From an uncultured Ruminococcus sp. (GTDB lineage: Bacteria > Bacillota > Clostridia > Oscillospirales > CAG-272): a stretch of 5,163 nucleotides of DNA. The position numbers and the translations under genes are program-made. Shown piece by piece: positions 1 through 5,057 of this stretch. The notes beneath the pieces were generated by a model, which worked only from the letters and a program-made list of their open reading frames with translations, made no database searches and was not told where the DNA came from. The stretch spans positions 1 to 5,163 of the forward strand of contig CADBPA010000034.1 of NCBI GenBank assembly GCA_902796505.1. Reading direction: 5' to 3'. Positions within the stretch are counted from its first letter, which is position 1. Every line of letters begins with the position of its first letter.

Positions 1-23
1 AAAAGCGGTCGGAAAAGAGAAGA

Positions 24-653
24 TCAATCCTTCTTTTCTTCCTCGATGACTTTCTTCTGCCAAGAGAATTTGCCACAATGCGGACATTTCATATACCGCG
101 TTCTGCCGAAATGCGCCGCCCACAGAACAGCGGAATAGGACGGCACGTGCGTGCAGCCGCAGACCTTGCAGCGGTAGTAGCCCGCCTTCTGCTCGATGCG
201 GATGGCGAACGCGGCGGCGACCGCGAAGACGGCGAAGCCGAAGACGATCAGCGTGATCCTGAGCCACGGCACAAGATCGACGTAGGACGCGACGGCGACC
301 ATCGTGAGCAGAAAGAGCGATCCGATCAGGCCGATGACGATCTCCATCGTCAGCAGTCGGCGGTCGGAGTCTTCCTTTGCTCTGACCAGCTCGAGCAGAT
401 TTTTTTCGGTTTTTTCGTTGTAGTTCTCCTTGTTTTCCATAGAAACGACCTCCCCACATAATAAATCGTTGACGGTGACGCCGAGCAGCGCGCAGAGGTC
501 CAGCATCAGCGAGGCGTCCGGGAGCGAACGGCCGGTCTCCCATTTGGAAACGGCGCGGTCGGTGATCCCAAGCGCCTCGGCGAGCTTCGCCTGCGTCAGT
601 CCCTGCTCTTTTCGTTTTTGCGCGATGAATTTTCCGATCTTGATCTGATCCAT
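24..653 (-). CDS. XRE-family HTH regulator with two membrane helices and a C-terminal zinc ribbon
   Basis: This 209-residue protein is a probable DNA-binding regulator anchored in the membrane. Residues 1-66 form a Cro/C1-type helix-turn-helix domain (IGKFIAQKRKEQGLTQ, then LAEALGITDRAVSKWETGRS, then LPDASLMLDLCALLGVTVNDLL). A charged linker (about 70-100) leads to two hydrophobic segments at about 103-125 and 130-152. The tail carries C162-x2-C165 and C190-P-H-C193, a zinc-ribbon-like pair of knuckles. HTH proteins with membrane tails are common in Firmicutes. The ligand or target here is unknown. The start at 653 is chosen because AAAGGAGG lies 7 bases upstream; an in-frame ATG at 707 would place the N-terminus inside the candidate promoter. 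The gene lies 118 bases behind the MFS transporter on the same strand, which makes the transporter or its own promoter possible targets (inference). Confidence 0.9.
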   Translation of the reverse strand: MDQIKIGKFIAQKRKEQGLTQAKLAEALGITDRAVSKWETGRSLPDASLMLDLCALLGVTVNDLLCGEVVSMENKENYNEKTEKNLLELVRAKEDSDRRLLTMEIVIGLIGSLFLLTMVAVASYVDLVPWLRITLIVFGFAVFAVAAAFAIRIEQKAGYYRCKVCGCTHVPSYSAVLWAAHFGRTRYMKCPHCGKFSWQKKVIEEEKKD

Positions 654-660
654 GATCCGA

Positions 661-668
661 CCTCCTTT
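661..668 (-). promoter_or_regulatory. Ribosome binding site of the XRE regulator
   Basis: Read on the minus strand this is AAAGGAGG, a near-perfect match to the anti-Shine-Dalgarno sequence, 7 bases before the ATG at 653. It fixes the start at 653 rather than the upstream in-frame ATG at 707. Confidence 0.85.
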
Positions 669-675
669 CGCTTCC

Positions 676-704
676 ATTCTATCGATTTTTCGGGGAAAAC
701 GCAA
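676..704 (-). promoter_or_regulatory. Candidate sigma-A promoter of the XRE regulator
   Basis: On the minus strand TTGCGT (699-704) and TAGAAT (676-681) are separated by exactly 17 bases. The -10 matches five of six consensus positions; the -35 matches only TTG. Transcription would start near 669, giving a leader of about 16 bases that begins at the ribosome site, which is short but workable. One arm of the inverted repeat at 709-762 lies just upstream of the -35, where a regulator could act. Confidence 0.45.
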
Positions 705-708
705 CATA

Positions 709-762
709 CCGGCGGTAGAGTTTGCGCATTTTGGGGAGTTTTACGCAAAATTCCACCGCCGG
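709..762 (-). terminator. Inverted repeat behind the transporter gene: terminator-like hairpin or operator
   Basis: The arms CCGGCGGT (709-716) and ACCGCCGG (755-762) are perfectly complementary. On the RNA the stem can extend to 11 pairs with one G-U. An inner pairing TTTGCG/CGCAAA (721-726 with 743-748) lies between them. The structure begins 9 bases after the transporter stop, the usual place for a terminator. It has no adjacent T-run (the nearest is GCGTTTTCC, several bases further on), so intrinsic termination is uncertain. The same dyad sits directly upstream of the regulator's candidate -35, so an operator role is an alternative. Confidence 0.45.
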
Positions 763-771
763 GAGAGAAAA

Positions 772-2073
772 TCATATGTTATTTTGCGCGGTCTTTGGTT
801 CTTCGCCCTGCGGCGGTTTCGTTTTTTCTTCCGCGCGATACAGCATCGGATATTTTTTGCGGTCATAGCCGATGAGGAAGATCGCAAGGAGCGTCGACAG
901 CCCTGCCGCCGTCAGCACGATCGCCCACGCCGCGACCGATCCCGAAAGGTCGTACGCCTTTCCGACGGCAACGTTGAAGAGCGAGAGCATGATCTGCTGC
1001 GCCACGCCGAGAATGCTCGTCAGCCTGCCGCGGTGAGAGGACGGAACGCGCTTCGATTCGTAAGGACCTTCGGCAAGGGTGTTGAAGATCTCGCCCCACG
1101 TGAAAAGGACGATCGCGGCGTAATAGACCGGGATGAAGCCGAGCAAAAGGATGAAGAGCAGGTAGCCGACGATCAACAGTACGCGGCCGACCACGAGCTT
1201 TCCGGTCTCCCGGAGACGGCGGAACCAACCGGTGATGAAGGGCGTGAACAGGACCACGATCACGCAGTTGAGGCTGGTTACCGTTCCGAAAATCAGTGCG
1301 CCGTCCTCGCCGTGAATGCGCCCCATCTCCAGCGGCATCAGGAAATTGAATTGATTATAGGCGGCGTAGTAGAGCGCGCCGATCGCCGTGAAGAGCAGGA
1401 TCGCCTTATTGTCCCAAAGCACCCGGAAAACGCTCGCGTTCTCCTTCGCCTGCTGATAGACCGCCTCCTCGCTCTCTTCTTTCACCGGTTCGATATCCCG
1501 GACAAGCAGCAGGATCAGCAGCGTAGAGCAGCCGATCGCAATGCCGCTGATGATAAAGGCGAGCGAAAGATGGTCTTTGAAGAGAATGCCGCTGAGCGTC
1601 GGAGAAACGACCAGGCCGATATTGGCGCCGAGATAGAGCAGCGAATAGGCCTTCTCCCGGTCTTTGGTCGGGGTGATGTCGGCGATCATGGCGGCGTACG
1701 CCGGACCTTCCACGCTTTGAAACACGCTTGCCAGCAGGATCAGTCCGATCGTCAGATAAGAGAGCGGGATCAACCCGCAGATCAGATAACAGCTGACCGA
1801 AACAAGGTCTCCGATCAGGATGATTTTTTTCTTATTCACCCGGTCGGCGAGTTTTCCGCCGAGGAGATTGGCAGGCATGCAGATCACGCTTCCGATCATC
1901 AGCAGCAGCGCGATGTTCCCGGCGCTCATTCCCATCTTCTTGTCGAGGATCAGCGTCATCATCGGCCAGACCATGGAGCCCATGTTGGTGACGATGTTGC
2001 CGAAAAACAACACGTAATTTTCCCGGCGAAGCCCCCGGTATTGTCCGAAAATACTCTTACGAAGAGATCTCAC
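772..2073 (-). CDS. Major facilitator superfamily transporter, drug-efflux (DHA1) type, GTG start
   Basis: This 433-residue protein has the hydrophobic pattern of a 12-helix MFS carrier. Helices lie at roughly 20-42, 52-75, 84-103, 105-125, 143-165, 171-191, 222-244, 258-281, 295-312, 316-335, 353-375 and 380-402, with a charged central loop at 192-219. MFS motif A is clear after helix 2 (GGKLADRVNKKK, 72-83). The stretch ADITPTKDREKAYSLLYLG (131-149) followed by a glycine/proline-rich helix 5 resembles proton-coupled multidrug exporters. It probably exports a small molecule using the proton gradient, but the substrate cannot be read from sequence. The start is set at a GTG because AGAAAGGAG ends 8 bases before it. 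The in-frame ATGs at 2106, 2109 and 2142 have no ribosome site, and the first two overlap the -10 element. The C-terminal tail (403-433) is hydrophilic and cytoplasmic. Confidence 0.9.
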   Translation of the reverse strand: MRSLRKSIFGQYRGLRRENYVLFFGNIVTNMGSMVWPMMTLILDKKMGMSAGNIALLLMIGSVICMPANLLGGKLADRVNKKKIILIGDLVSVSCYLICGLIPLSYLTIGLILLASVFQSVEGPAYAAMIADITPTKDREKAYSLLYLGANIGLVVSPTLSGILFKDHLSLAFIISGIAIGCSTLLILLLVRDIEPVKEESEEAVYQQAKENASVFRVLWDNKAILLFTAIGALYYAAYNQFNFLMPLEMGRIHGEDGALIFGTVTSLNCVIVVLFTPFITGWFRRLRETGKLVVGRVLLIVGYLLFILLLGFIPVYYAAIVLFTWGEIFNTLAEGPYESKRVPSSHRGRLTSILGVAQQIMLSLFNVAVGKAYDLSGSVAAWAIVLTAAGLSTLLAIFLIGYDRKKYPMLYRAEEKTKPPQGEEPKTAQNNI

Positions 2074-2081
2074 GGCGTTCG

Positions 2082-2088
2082 CTCCTTT
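2082..2088 (-). promoter_or_regulatory. Ribosome binding site that selects the GTG start of the transporter
   Basis: On the minus strand AAAGGAG is followed by 8 bases and then GTG (2071-2073). No comparable site precedes the upstream in-frame ATG codons, so this site decides the start. Confidence 0.8.
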
Positions 2089-2104
2089 CTGAAATTTGTT
2101 TTTC

Positions 2105-2113
2105 ATCATAGCA
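2105..2113 (-). promoter_or_regulatory. Extended -10 promoter of the transporter gene
   Basis: On the minus strand TGCTATGAT matches the extended -10 pattern TGnTATAAT at all but one position. No -35 is visible at 17 bases, as expected for extended -10 promoters. The start point would fall near 2098, leaving a leader of about 25 bases that contains the ribosome site. An imperfect dyad, CAATGCGTATTG (2114-2125), lies directly upstream and could bind a regulator. Confidence 0.5.
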
Positions 2114-2145
2114 CAATGCGTATTGCGGCGGCGCGTGCGCACCCT

Positions 2146-2155
2146 GCCGATCGGC
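2146..2155. promoter_or_regulatory. Perfect palindrome GCCGATCGGC between glsA and the transporter
   Basis: This 10-base palindrome is followed at once by a second small dyad, GTCGA-TCAC-TCGAC (2157-2170). Both lie in the 115-base gap between the glsA stop and the transporter start, about 35-65 bases upstream of the transporter -10. No T-run follows on the minus strand, so a classical terminator for glsA is not supported. An operator or a chance GC-rich palindrome are both possible. Confidence 0.3.
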
Positions 2156-2188
2156 GGTCGATCACTCGACGGAGGAAGCGTTTTTCCG

Positions 2189-3148
2189 TCAGGAGAAGGC
2201 GTTCAGCTTCAGAAGGTGCGACAGATGCTCCAGCGCCGCGATGCCGCCCGCGCTGTTGCCCTTTTTGTTGAGCGCAGGGCCGTAAACGCCGATCCCAAAG
2301 CGATGCCCCACCGTCCCGGCGATGCCGCCGCCGACGCCGCTCTTCGACGGGATGCCCACCCGGACGCCGTACTCGCCCGACTCGTCGTACATTCCGCAGG
2401 TGAACATCAGGCTCTTGATCGTGCGGATATAGCCCGGATGGACGATATGCCTGCCGGTGAAGGGGTTCTGACCGTCGCAGGCAAGCAGAAGCCCCATCTG
2501 CGCGAGCGAGCGCGCGTTGACGTTCAGCGAGCACATCCGGAAATAGAGATCGAGCGTTTTTTCGGGATCGCCCTGCAGAACGCCCTTGCTTTTGAGCAGA
2601 TAGACGATGGCGCGGTTGCGGTCGCCCGTCTCGGATTCGGAGCGGTAGACCGCCTCGTTCAGCGCGATGCCGTCGTCCATACAGAAGGCGCGCGCAAAGT
2701 CCAGAAGCTCGCCGAAGTCCATCACGTTCGAGAGCATCCCGGCGATCTGGATCGCTCCGGCGTTGATCATCGGGTTGAACGGCAGGTCGCTCACCGTGTC
2801 GAGCTTCAGAATCGAGTTGAAAGCGTCGCCGGTCGGCTCCATGCCGACGTGCGAGAAGGTCTCGCGGAAGCCGAGGAATTTCAGCGCGGCGGCAAGGTTG
2901 ATCACCTTGCTGATACTCTGGATCGAAAACCGCTTTTCGACCTCGCCGAAAACGATCGGATCGCCCTCCGCGCCCATCACGCAGATGCCGAAATCGCCGG
3001 GATCGGCCTTCGCAAGCTCCGGGATATAATCGGCCGCTCTGCCGTTCGCCGCCGCCTCTTTGCCGTTGCAGTACGCCTCGTAGATCACGCGCCGGATCTC
3101 GGCGGGATCGTGAACGTCAAATTCCGGCTGTTCATAGGTGGAATACAT
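2189..3148 (-). CDS. glsA: Glutaminase (serine-dependent, GlsA family)
   Basis: This 319-residue protein hydrolyses L-glutamine to L-glutamate and ammonia in the cytoplasm. It has the beta-lactamase-like glutaminase fold, and its length is close to the usual 300-310. Every active-site position known from the family can be found: Y41 in YIPELA, the S78-x-x-K81 catalytic pair in QSISK, N129 in NPMINAGAI, E171 and N178 in ESETGDRN, Y202 in YFRMCS, Y254 in CGMYDESGEYG, and V272 in SKSGVGGG. The gene is therefore very likely functional. It starts at the only plausible ATG. The ribosome site is weak (GAAAGAAG, about 8 bases upstream), offset by a perfect promoter. No ammonium or amino-acid transporter is adjacent, so a role in nitrogen supply or acid tolerance is only an inference from the family. 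Confidence 0.96.
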   Translation of the reverse strand: MYSTYEQPEFDVHDPAEIRRVIYEAYCNGKEAAANGRAADYIPELAKADPGDFGICVMGAEGDPIVFGEVEKRFSIQSISKVINLAAALKFLGFRETFSHVGMEPTGDAFNSILKLDTVSDLPFNPMINAGAIQIAGMLSNVMDFGELLDFARAFCMDDGIALNEAVYRSESETGDRNRAIVYLLKSKGVLQGDPEKTLDLYFRMCSLNVNARSLAQMGLLLACDGQNPFTGRHIVHPGYIRTIKSLMFTCGMYDESGEYGVRVGIPSKSGVGGGIAGTVGHRFGIGVYGPALNKKGNSAGGIAALEHLSHLLKLNAFS

Positions 3149-3175
3149 CGTTTTTTCTTCTTTCGTCGGTAAAAT

Positions 3176-3198
3176 GGCGGCCGCCGCGGCGGGCCGCC
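3176..3198 (-). promoter_or_regulatory. GC-only hairpin in the glsA leader
   Basis: GGCGGCC (3176-3182) and GGCCGCC (3192-3198) are perfect complements around a 9-base loop that itself contains GCCGCGGC. All 23 bases are G or C. It lies about 10-30 bases into the predicted glsA transcript and ends 27 bases before the ATG. Such a stem could protect the 5' end or limit translation. No T-run follows, so it is not an intrinsic attenuator. Confidence 0.5.
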
Positions 3199-3213
3199 TC
3201 TGAAAACAATTTG

Positions 3214-3242
3214 ATTATACAAGAAAAAGCCGGATTTGTCAA
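3214..3242 (-). promoter_or_regulatory. glsA: Perfect consensus sigma-A promoter of glsA
   Basis: On the minus strand TTGACA (3237-3242) and TATAAT (3214-3219) are separated by exactly 17 bases, so both hexamers match the consensus fully. Transcription should start near 3207, giving a leader of about 58 bases. Such a promoter is expected to be strong and to need no activator, which suggests constitutive expression unless a repressor acts. Confidence 0.88.
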
Positions 3243-3265
3243 TCATTCCGGCAAACTTTTTTCCC

Positions 3266-3398
3266 CGCCGCAAGCGAATATCACTGCGCGAAGCGCAATA
3301 TCACTCGCCGAAGGCGAATCCGCAGGCGAATATCACTGCGCGAAGCGCAATATCACTCGCCGCAAGGCGAATATAACTGCAACGCAATATCACTCGCC
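3266..3398 (+). repeat. Hairpin-repeat array 1 (alternating AATATCACT units)
   Basis: About eight head-to-tail units are visible. Type A is AATATCACTCGCC-loop-GGCG and type B is AATATCACTGCGCGAAGCGC. In order: worn A (3266-3276), B (3277-3296), A with GAA loop (3297-3316), A lacking 8 bases (3317-3328), B (3329-3348), A with GCAA loop (3349-3369), a degenerate B (3370-3385, AATATAACTGCAACGC), and an A cut after CGCC (3386-3398). The array lies between the divergent glsA and hydrolase promoters, outside both predicted transcripts. Its edges are worn while its centre is intact. It encodes no protein; the reading frames through it are by-products of the repeat. Confidence 0.92.
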
Positions 3399-3432
3399 AA
3401 AAACCTCCGCGAATACGAGAGCGTAACGCCGC

Positions 3433-3474
3433 CCCCGCGCATTCGCGCGGGGCGAAAATACGAAAAAGTTTCGT
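3433..3474 (+). promoter_or_regulatory. Two adjacent hairpins upstream of the hydrolase promoter
   Basis: CCCCGCGC-ATTC-GCGCGGGG (3433-3452) is a perfect 8-bp GC-only stem with a 4-base loop. Seven bases later ACGAAA-AAG-TTTCGT (3460-3474) is a perfect 6-bp stem with a 3-base loop, ending 10 bases before the -35. They are not part of the AATATCACT repeat. The second dyad is well placed for a regulator of the hydrolase promoter. With no gene immediately upstream on this strand, a terminator role has nothing obvious to terminate. Confidence 0.45.
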
Positions 3475-3484
3475 TCCCGCGCGC

Positions 3485-3513
3485 TTGACTTTCGCATTCC
3501 GCTCTGCTATAAT
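3485..3513 (+). promoter_or_regulatory. Strong sigma-A promoter of the glycoside hydrolase gene
   Basis: TTGACT (3485-3490) and TATAAT (3508-3513) are separated by 17 bases, and TGC directly precedes the -10, adding an extended -10 motif. Eleven of twelve hexamer positions match consensus. The start point would be near 3520, giving a leader of about 52 bases. A TTG at 3485 is in frame with the hydrolase but belongs to the -35 box, so it is not the translation start. Confidence 0.87.
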
Positions 3514-3522
3514 AAGGCTGTC

Positions 3523-3537
3523 CGGACGATACGTCCG
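3523..3537 (+). promoter_or_regulatory. Hairpin or operator dyad at the start of the hydrolase transcript
   Basis: CGGACG-ATA-CGTCCG is a perfect 6-bp inverted repeat with a 3-base centre, beginning about 3 bases after the predicted start point. On DNA, this position just after a -10 is typical for a repressor operator. On RNA, it would be a 5' cap-like stem that protects the message. The sequence does not decide between these. Confidence 0.5.
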
Positions 3538-3557
3538 TCACGTTTCAACCTATCTTT

Positions 3558-3562
3558 GGAGG
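3558..3562 (+). promoter_or_regulatory. Ribosome binding site of the glycoside hydrolase gene
   Basis: GGAGG lies 9 bases before the ATG at 3572-3574. It selects this ATG over the in-frame TTG at 3485. Confidence 0.85.
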
Positions 3563-3571
3563 ATTTTTCAA

Positions 3572-4882
3572 ATGGCACAGATCACCGTTGATTTCAGCCG
3601 TTCCCTCAGCCCGATCAAGCCCCTGCACGCGGGCGGACAACCCAACATCTGTCCCACCGGATACAGCGATTTTCACGTTCTCGCCGAGGCCGGCGTTCCC
3701 TACTCCCGTCTGCACGACGTCGGCGGCGCGTTCGGCGGCAACAAGTATGTCGATATTCCGAACATCTTCCGCAATTTCGACGCCGACCCGGAGGATCCCG
3801 CCTCCTACGATTTCGCTTTCACCGACCGGCTTCTGGAGGATCTGGTGCAATACGGCATCGAGCCTTACTTCCGCCTCGGCGTGACCATTGAGAACGGCGC
3901 CGCCGTGAAGACCTACACCATCGACCCGCCGAAGGACTACGACAAGTGGGCTTGTATCTGCGAGCATATCATGGCGCACTACCTGCGCGGCTGGGCGAAC
4001 GGCTATCATTTCAAAATCACCTACTGGGAGATCTGGAACGAGCCGGAGTGCTACACCATCAACCGTGACAAGGATTACAACCAGATGTGGACCGGCACGC
4101 CGGAGGACTACTACCGTCTCTATGACGTGACGGCAAAACGTCTGAAAGCGAAGTTCCCGGAGGCGCAGATCGGCGGTTACGCCTCCTGCGGATTCTACAA
4201 CCTGACGACCGACTGGAACCGGCAGGATCCGAAATACCATCGGATGTATGACTATCAGGACGCCTTCTTCAACGGCTTCTTCCCCTACGTCAAGGCGCAC
4301 AACTCCCCGATCGATTTCTTCTCATGGCACAGCTACGCGACCCCGCAGGATACGCTGGTCTGGGCGGATTACGTCGAAAAGAAACTCGCCGAATTCGGCT
4401 ACGCCGGACTTCCGACGCACCTCAACGAGTGGAACCCCCACGCGAACACGCGCGGAACGGCAGCCCACGGTGCCGAGGTCGCCGCAATGATGCTGGGGAT
4501 GCAGAACAAGCCCGCCGTCGCCCTGATGTGCATCTATGATATGCGCAGCACCGGCCTCTACGCGCCCTTGTACAACAGCATGACCGACAAGCCGACCTAC
4601 GCCTACTACGCGCTGGCCGCCTTCAACCGTCTCTACCGCCTCGGAACGCAGGTCTCCCTGTCCTGCGACACCGAAGGTCTCTACGCCGTCGCCGCGACCG
4701 ACGGAAAGAAGAAGGCCCTGATGATCGCCAACCTGACCGGCGAACGGCTGCCCGTTGAGATCAAGGGCGTGAACCTGACCGACGACGCGCGCTACTACGT
4801 GATGGACGCCGACCGCCTGCTCGGTTGGGCGCCTTCCCTCCGGGAGCTGGAACCGAACGCCGTGGCGCTCGTGGAATTCTGA
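3572..4882 (+). CDS. Clan GH-A glycoside hydrolase, GH39-like (beta-xylosidase-type)
   Basis: This 436-residue protein is a probable retaining glycosidase with a TIM-barrel followed by a small beta-rich C-terminal domain (about 360-436). The acid/base glutamate is most likely E157 in WEIWNEPE (152-159), the N-E pair at the end of strand 4 in clan GH-A. The nucleophile is most likely E286 in THLNEWNP (282-289), matching the strand-7 TE(F/W)N motif of GH39 xylosidases. Other barrel landmarks are YSRLHDVGGAFGG (44-56), GIEPYFRLG (95-103) and DFFSWHSYA (248-256). There is no signal peptide or membrane segment, so it should act in the cytoplasm on imported oligosaccharides. The substrate (xylo-oligosaccharide or another glycoside) is inferred only from the family. 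No sugar transporter or sugar regulator is adjacent. Hairpin-repeat arrays flank the gene on both sides. Other GH-A families cannot be excluded without a profile search. Confidence 0.8.
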   Translation: MAQITVDFSRSLSPIKPLHAGGQPNICPTGYSDFHVLAEAGVPYSRLHDVGGAFGGNKYVDIPNIFRNFDADPEDPASYDFAFTDRLLEDLVQYGIEPYFRLGVTIENGAAVKTYTIDPPKDYDKWACICEHIMAHYLRGWANGYHFKITYWEIWNEPECYTINRDKDYNQMWTGTPEDYYRLYDVTAKRLKAKFPEAQIGGYASCGFYNLTTDWNRQDPKYHRMYDYQDAFFNGFFPYVKAHNSPIDFFSWHSYATPQDTLVWADYVEKKLAEFGYAGLPTHLNEWNPHANTRGTAAHGAEVAAMMLGMQNKPAVALMCIYDMRSTGLYAPLYNSMTDKPTYAYYALAAFNRLYRLGTQVSLSCDTEGLYAVAATDGKKKALMIANLTGERLPVEIKGVNLTDDARYYVMDADRLLGWAPSLRELEPNAVALVEF

Positions 4883-4904
4883 TCCTTTCTCGCCATAGTC
4901 CCGT

Positions 4905-5048
4905 AATATCACTCGCCGCAGGCGAATATCACTGCGAAGCAATATCACTCGCCGAAGGCGAATATCACTGCGAAGCAGCATCACTCGCCGCAAGGCGAAT
5001 ACCACTGCGAAGCAATATCACTCGCCGAGCCGTTTCCCGGCGAAGGCG
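4905..5048 (+). repeat. Hairpin-repeat array 2 (seven alternating AATATCACT units)
   Basis: Seven units alternate strictly A-B-A-B-A-B-A at 4905-4924, 4925-4940, 4941-4960, 4961-4976, 4977-4997, 4998-5013 and 5014-5048. Type A has loops GCA, GAA and GCAA in turn. Type B is the 16-base AATATCACTGCGAAGC, shorter than the 20-base B of array 1. Units 5 and 6 carry small changes in the lead (AGCATC, AATACC). Unit 7 has 15 extra bases (5028-5042) in its loop. The array starts 22 bases after the hydrolase stop and runs in the same orientation as array 1, so it is probably transcribed as part of the hydrolase 3' end. Open frames through it are repeat artefacts. Confidence 0.93.
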
Positions 5049-5057
5049 AATATAATC

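Noticed and set aside
1..23. Terminator of the XRE regulator
   Set aside because: The minus strand ends in CCGACCGCTTTT, which looks like a terminator's right arm, but no matching left arm is found between it and the stop codon.
652..2271. Long plus-strand open frame of 539 codons opposite the transporter
   Set aside because: It is antisense to a clear MFS protein, is rich in R, D, E and Q in the pattern of a GC-rich shadow frame, and has no recognisable domain.
2096..3172. Plus-strand open frame of 358 codons opposite glsA
   Set aside because: It is antisense to a glutaminase with every active-site residue intact, and its composition is that of a shadow frame.
3266..3398. CRISPR array
   Set aside because: Units are 16-21 bases and head-to-tail with no unique spacers; no cas gene is present.
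3485..3571. Longer hydrolase N-terminus starting at TTG 3485
   Set aside because: That TTG is part of the -35 hexamer, and a proper GGAGG precedes the ATG at 3572.
3545..4300. Minus-strand open frame opposite the hydrolase
   Set aside because: It overlaps a strongly supported GH-A gene and shows no protein family features.
4825..5055. Reading frames through array 2 (GEYHCEAISLAEG-type peptide), and likewise 3211-3426 through array 1
   Set aside because: Repeat units without stop codons create open frames in several registers. No ribosome site is present, and the peptide is only the repeat translated.
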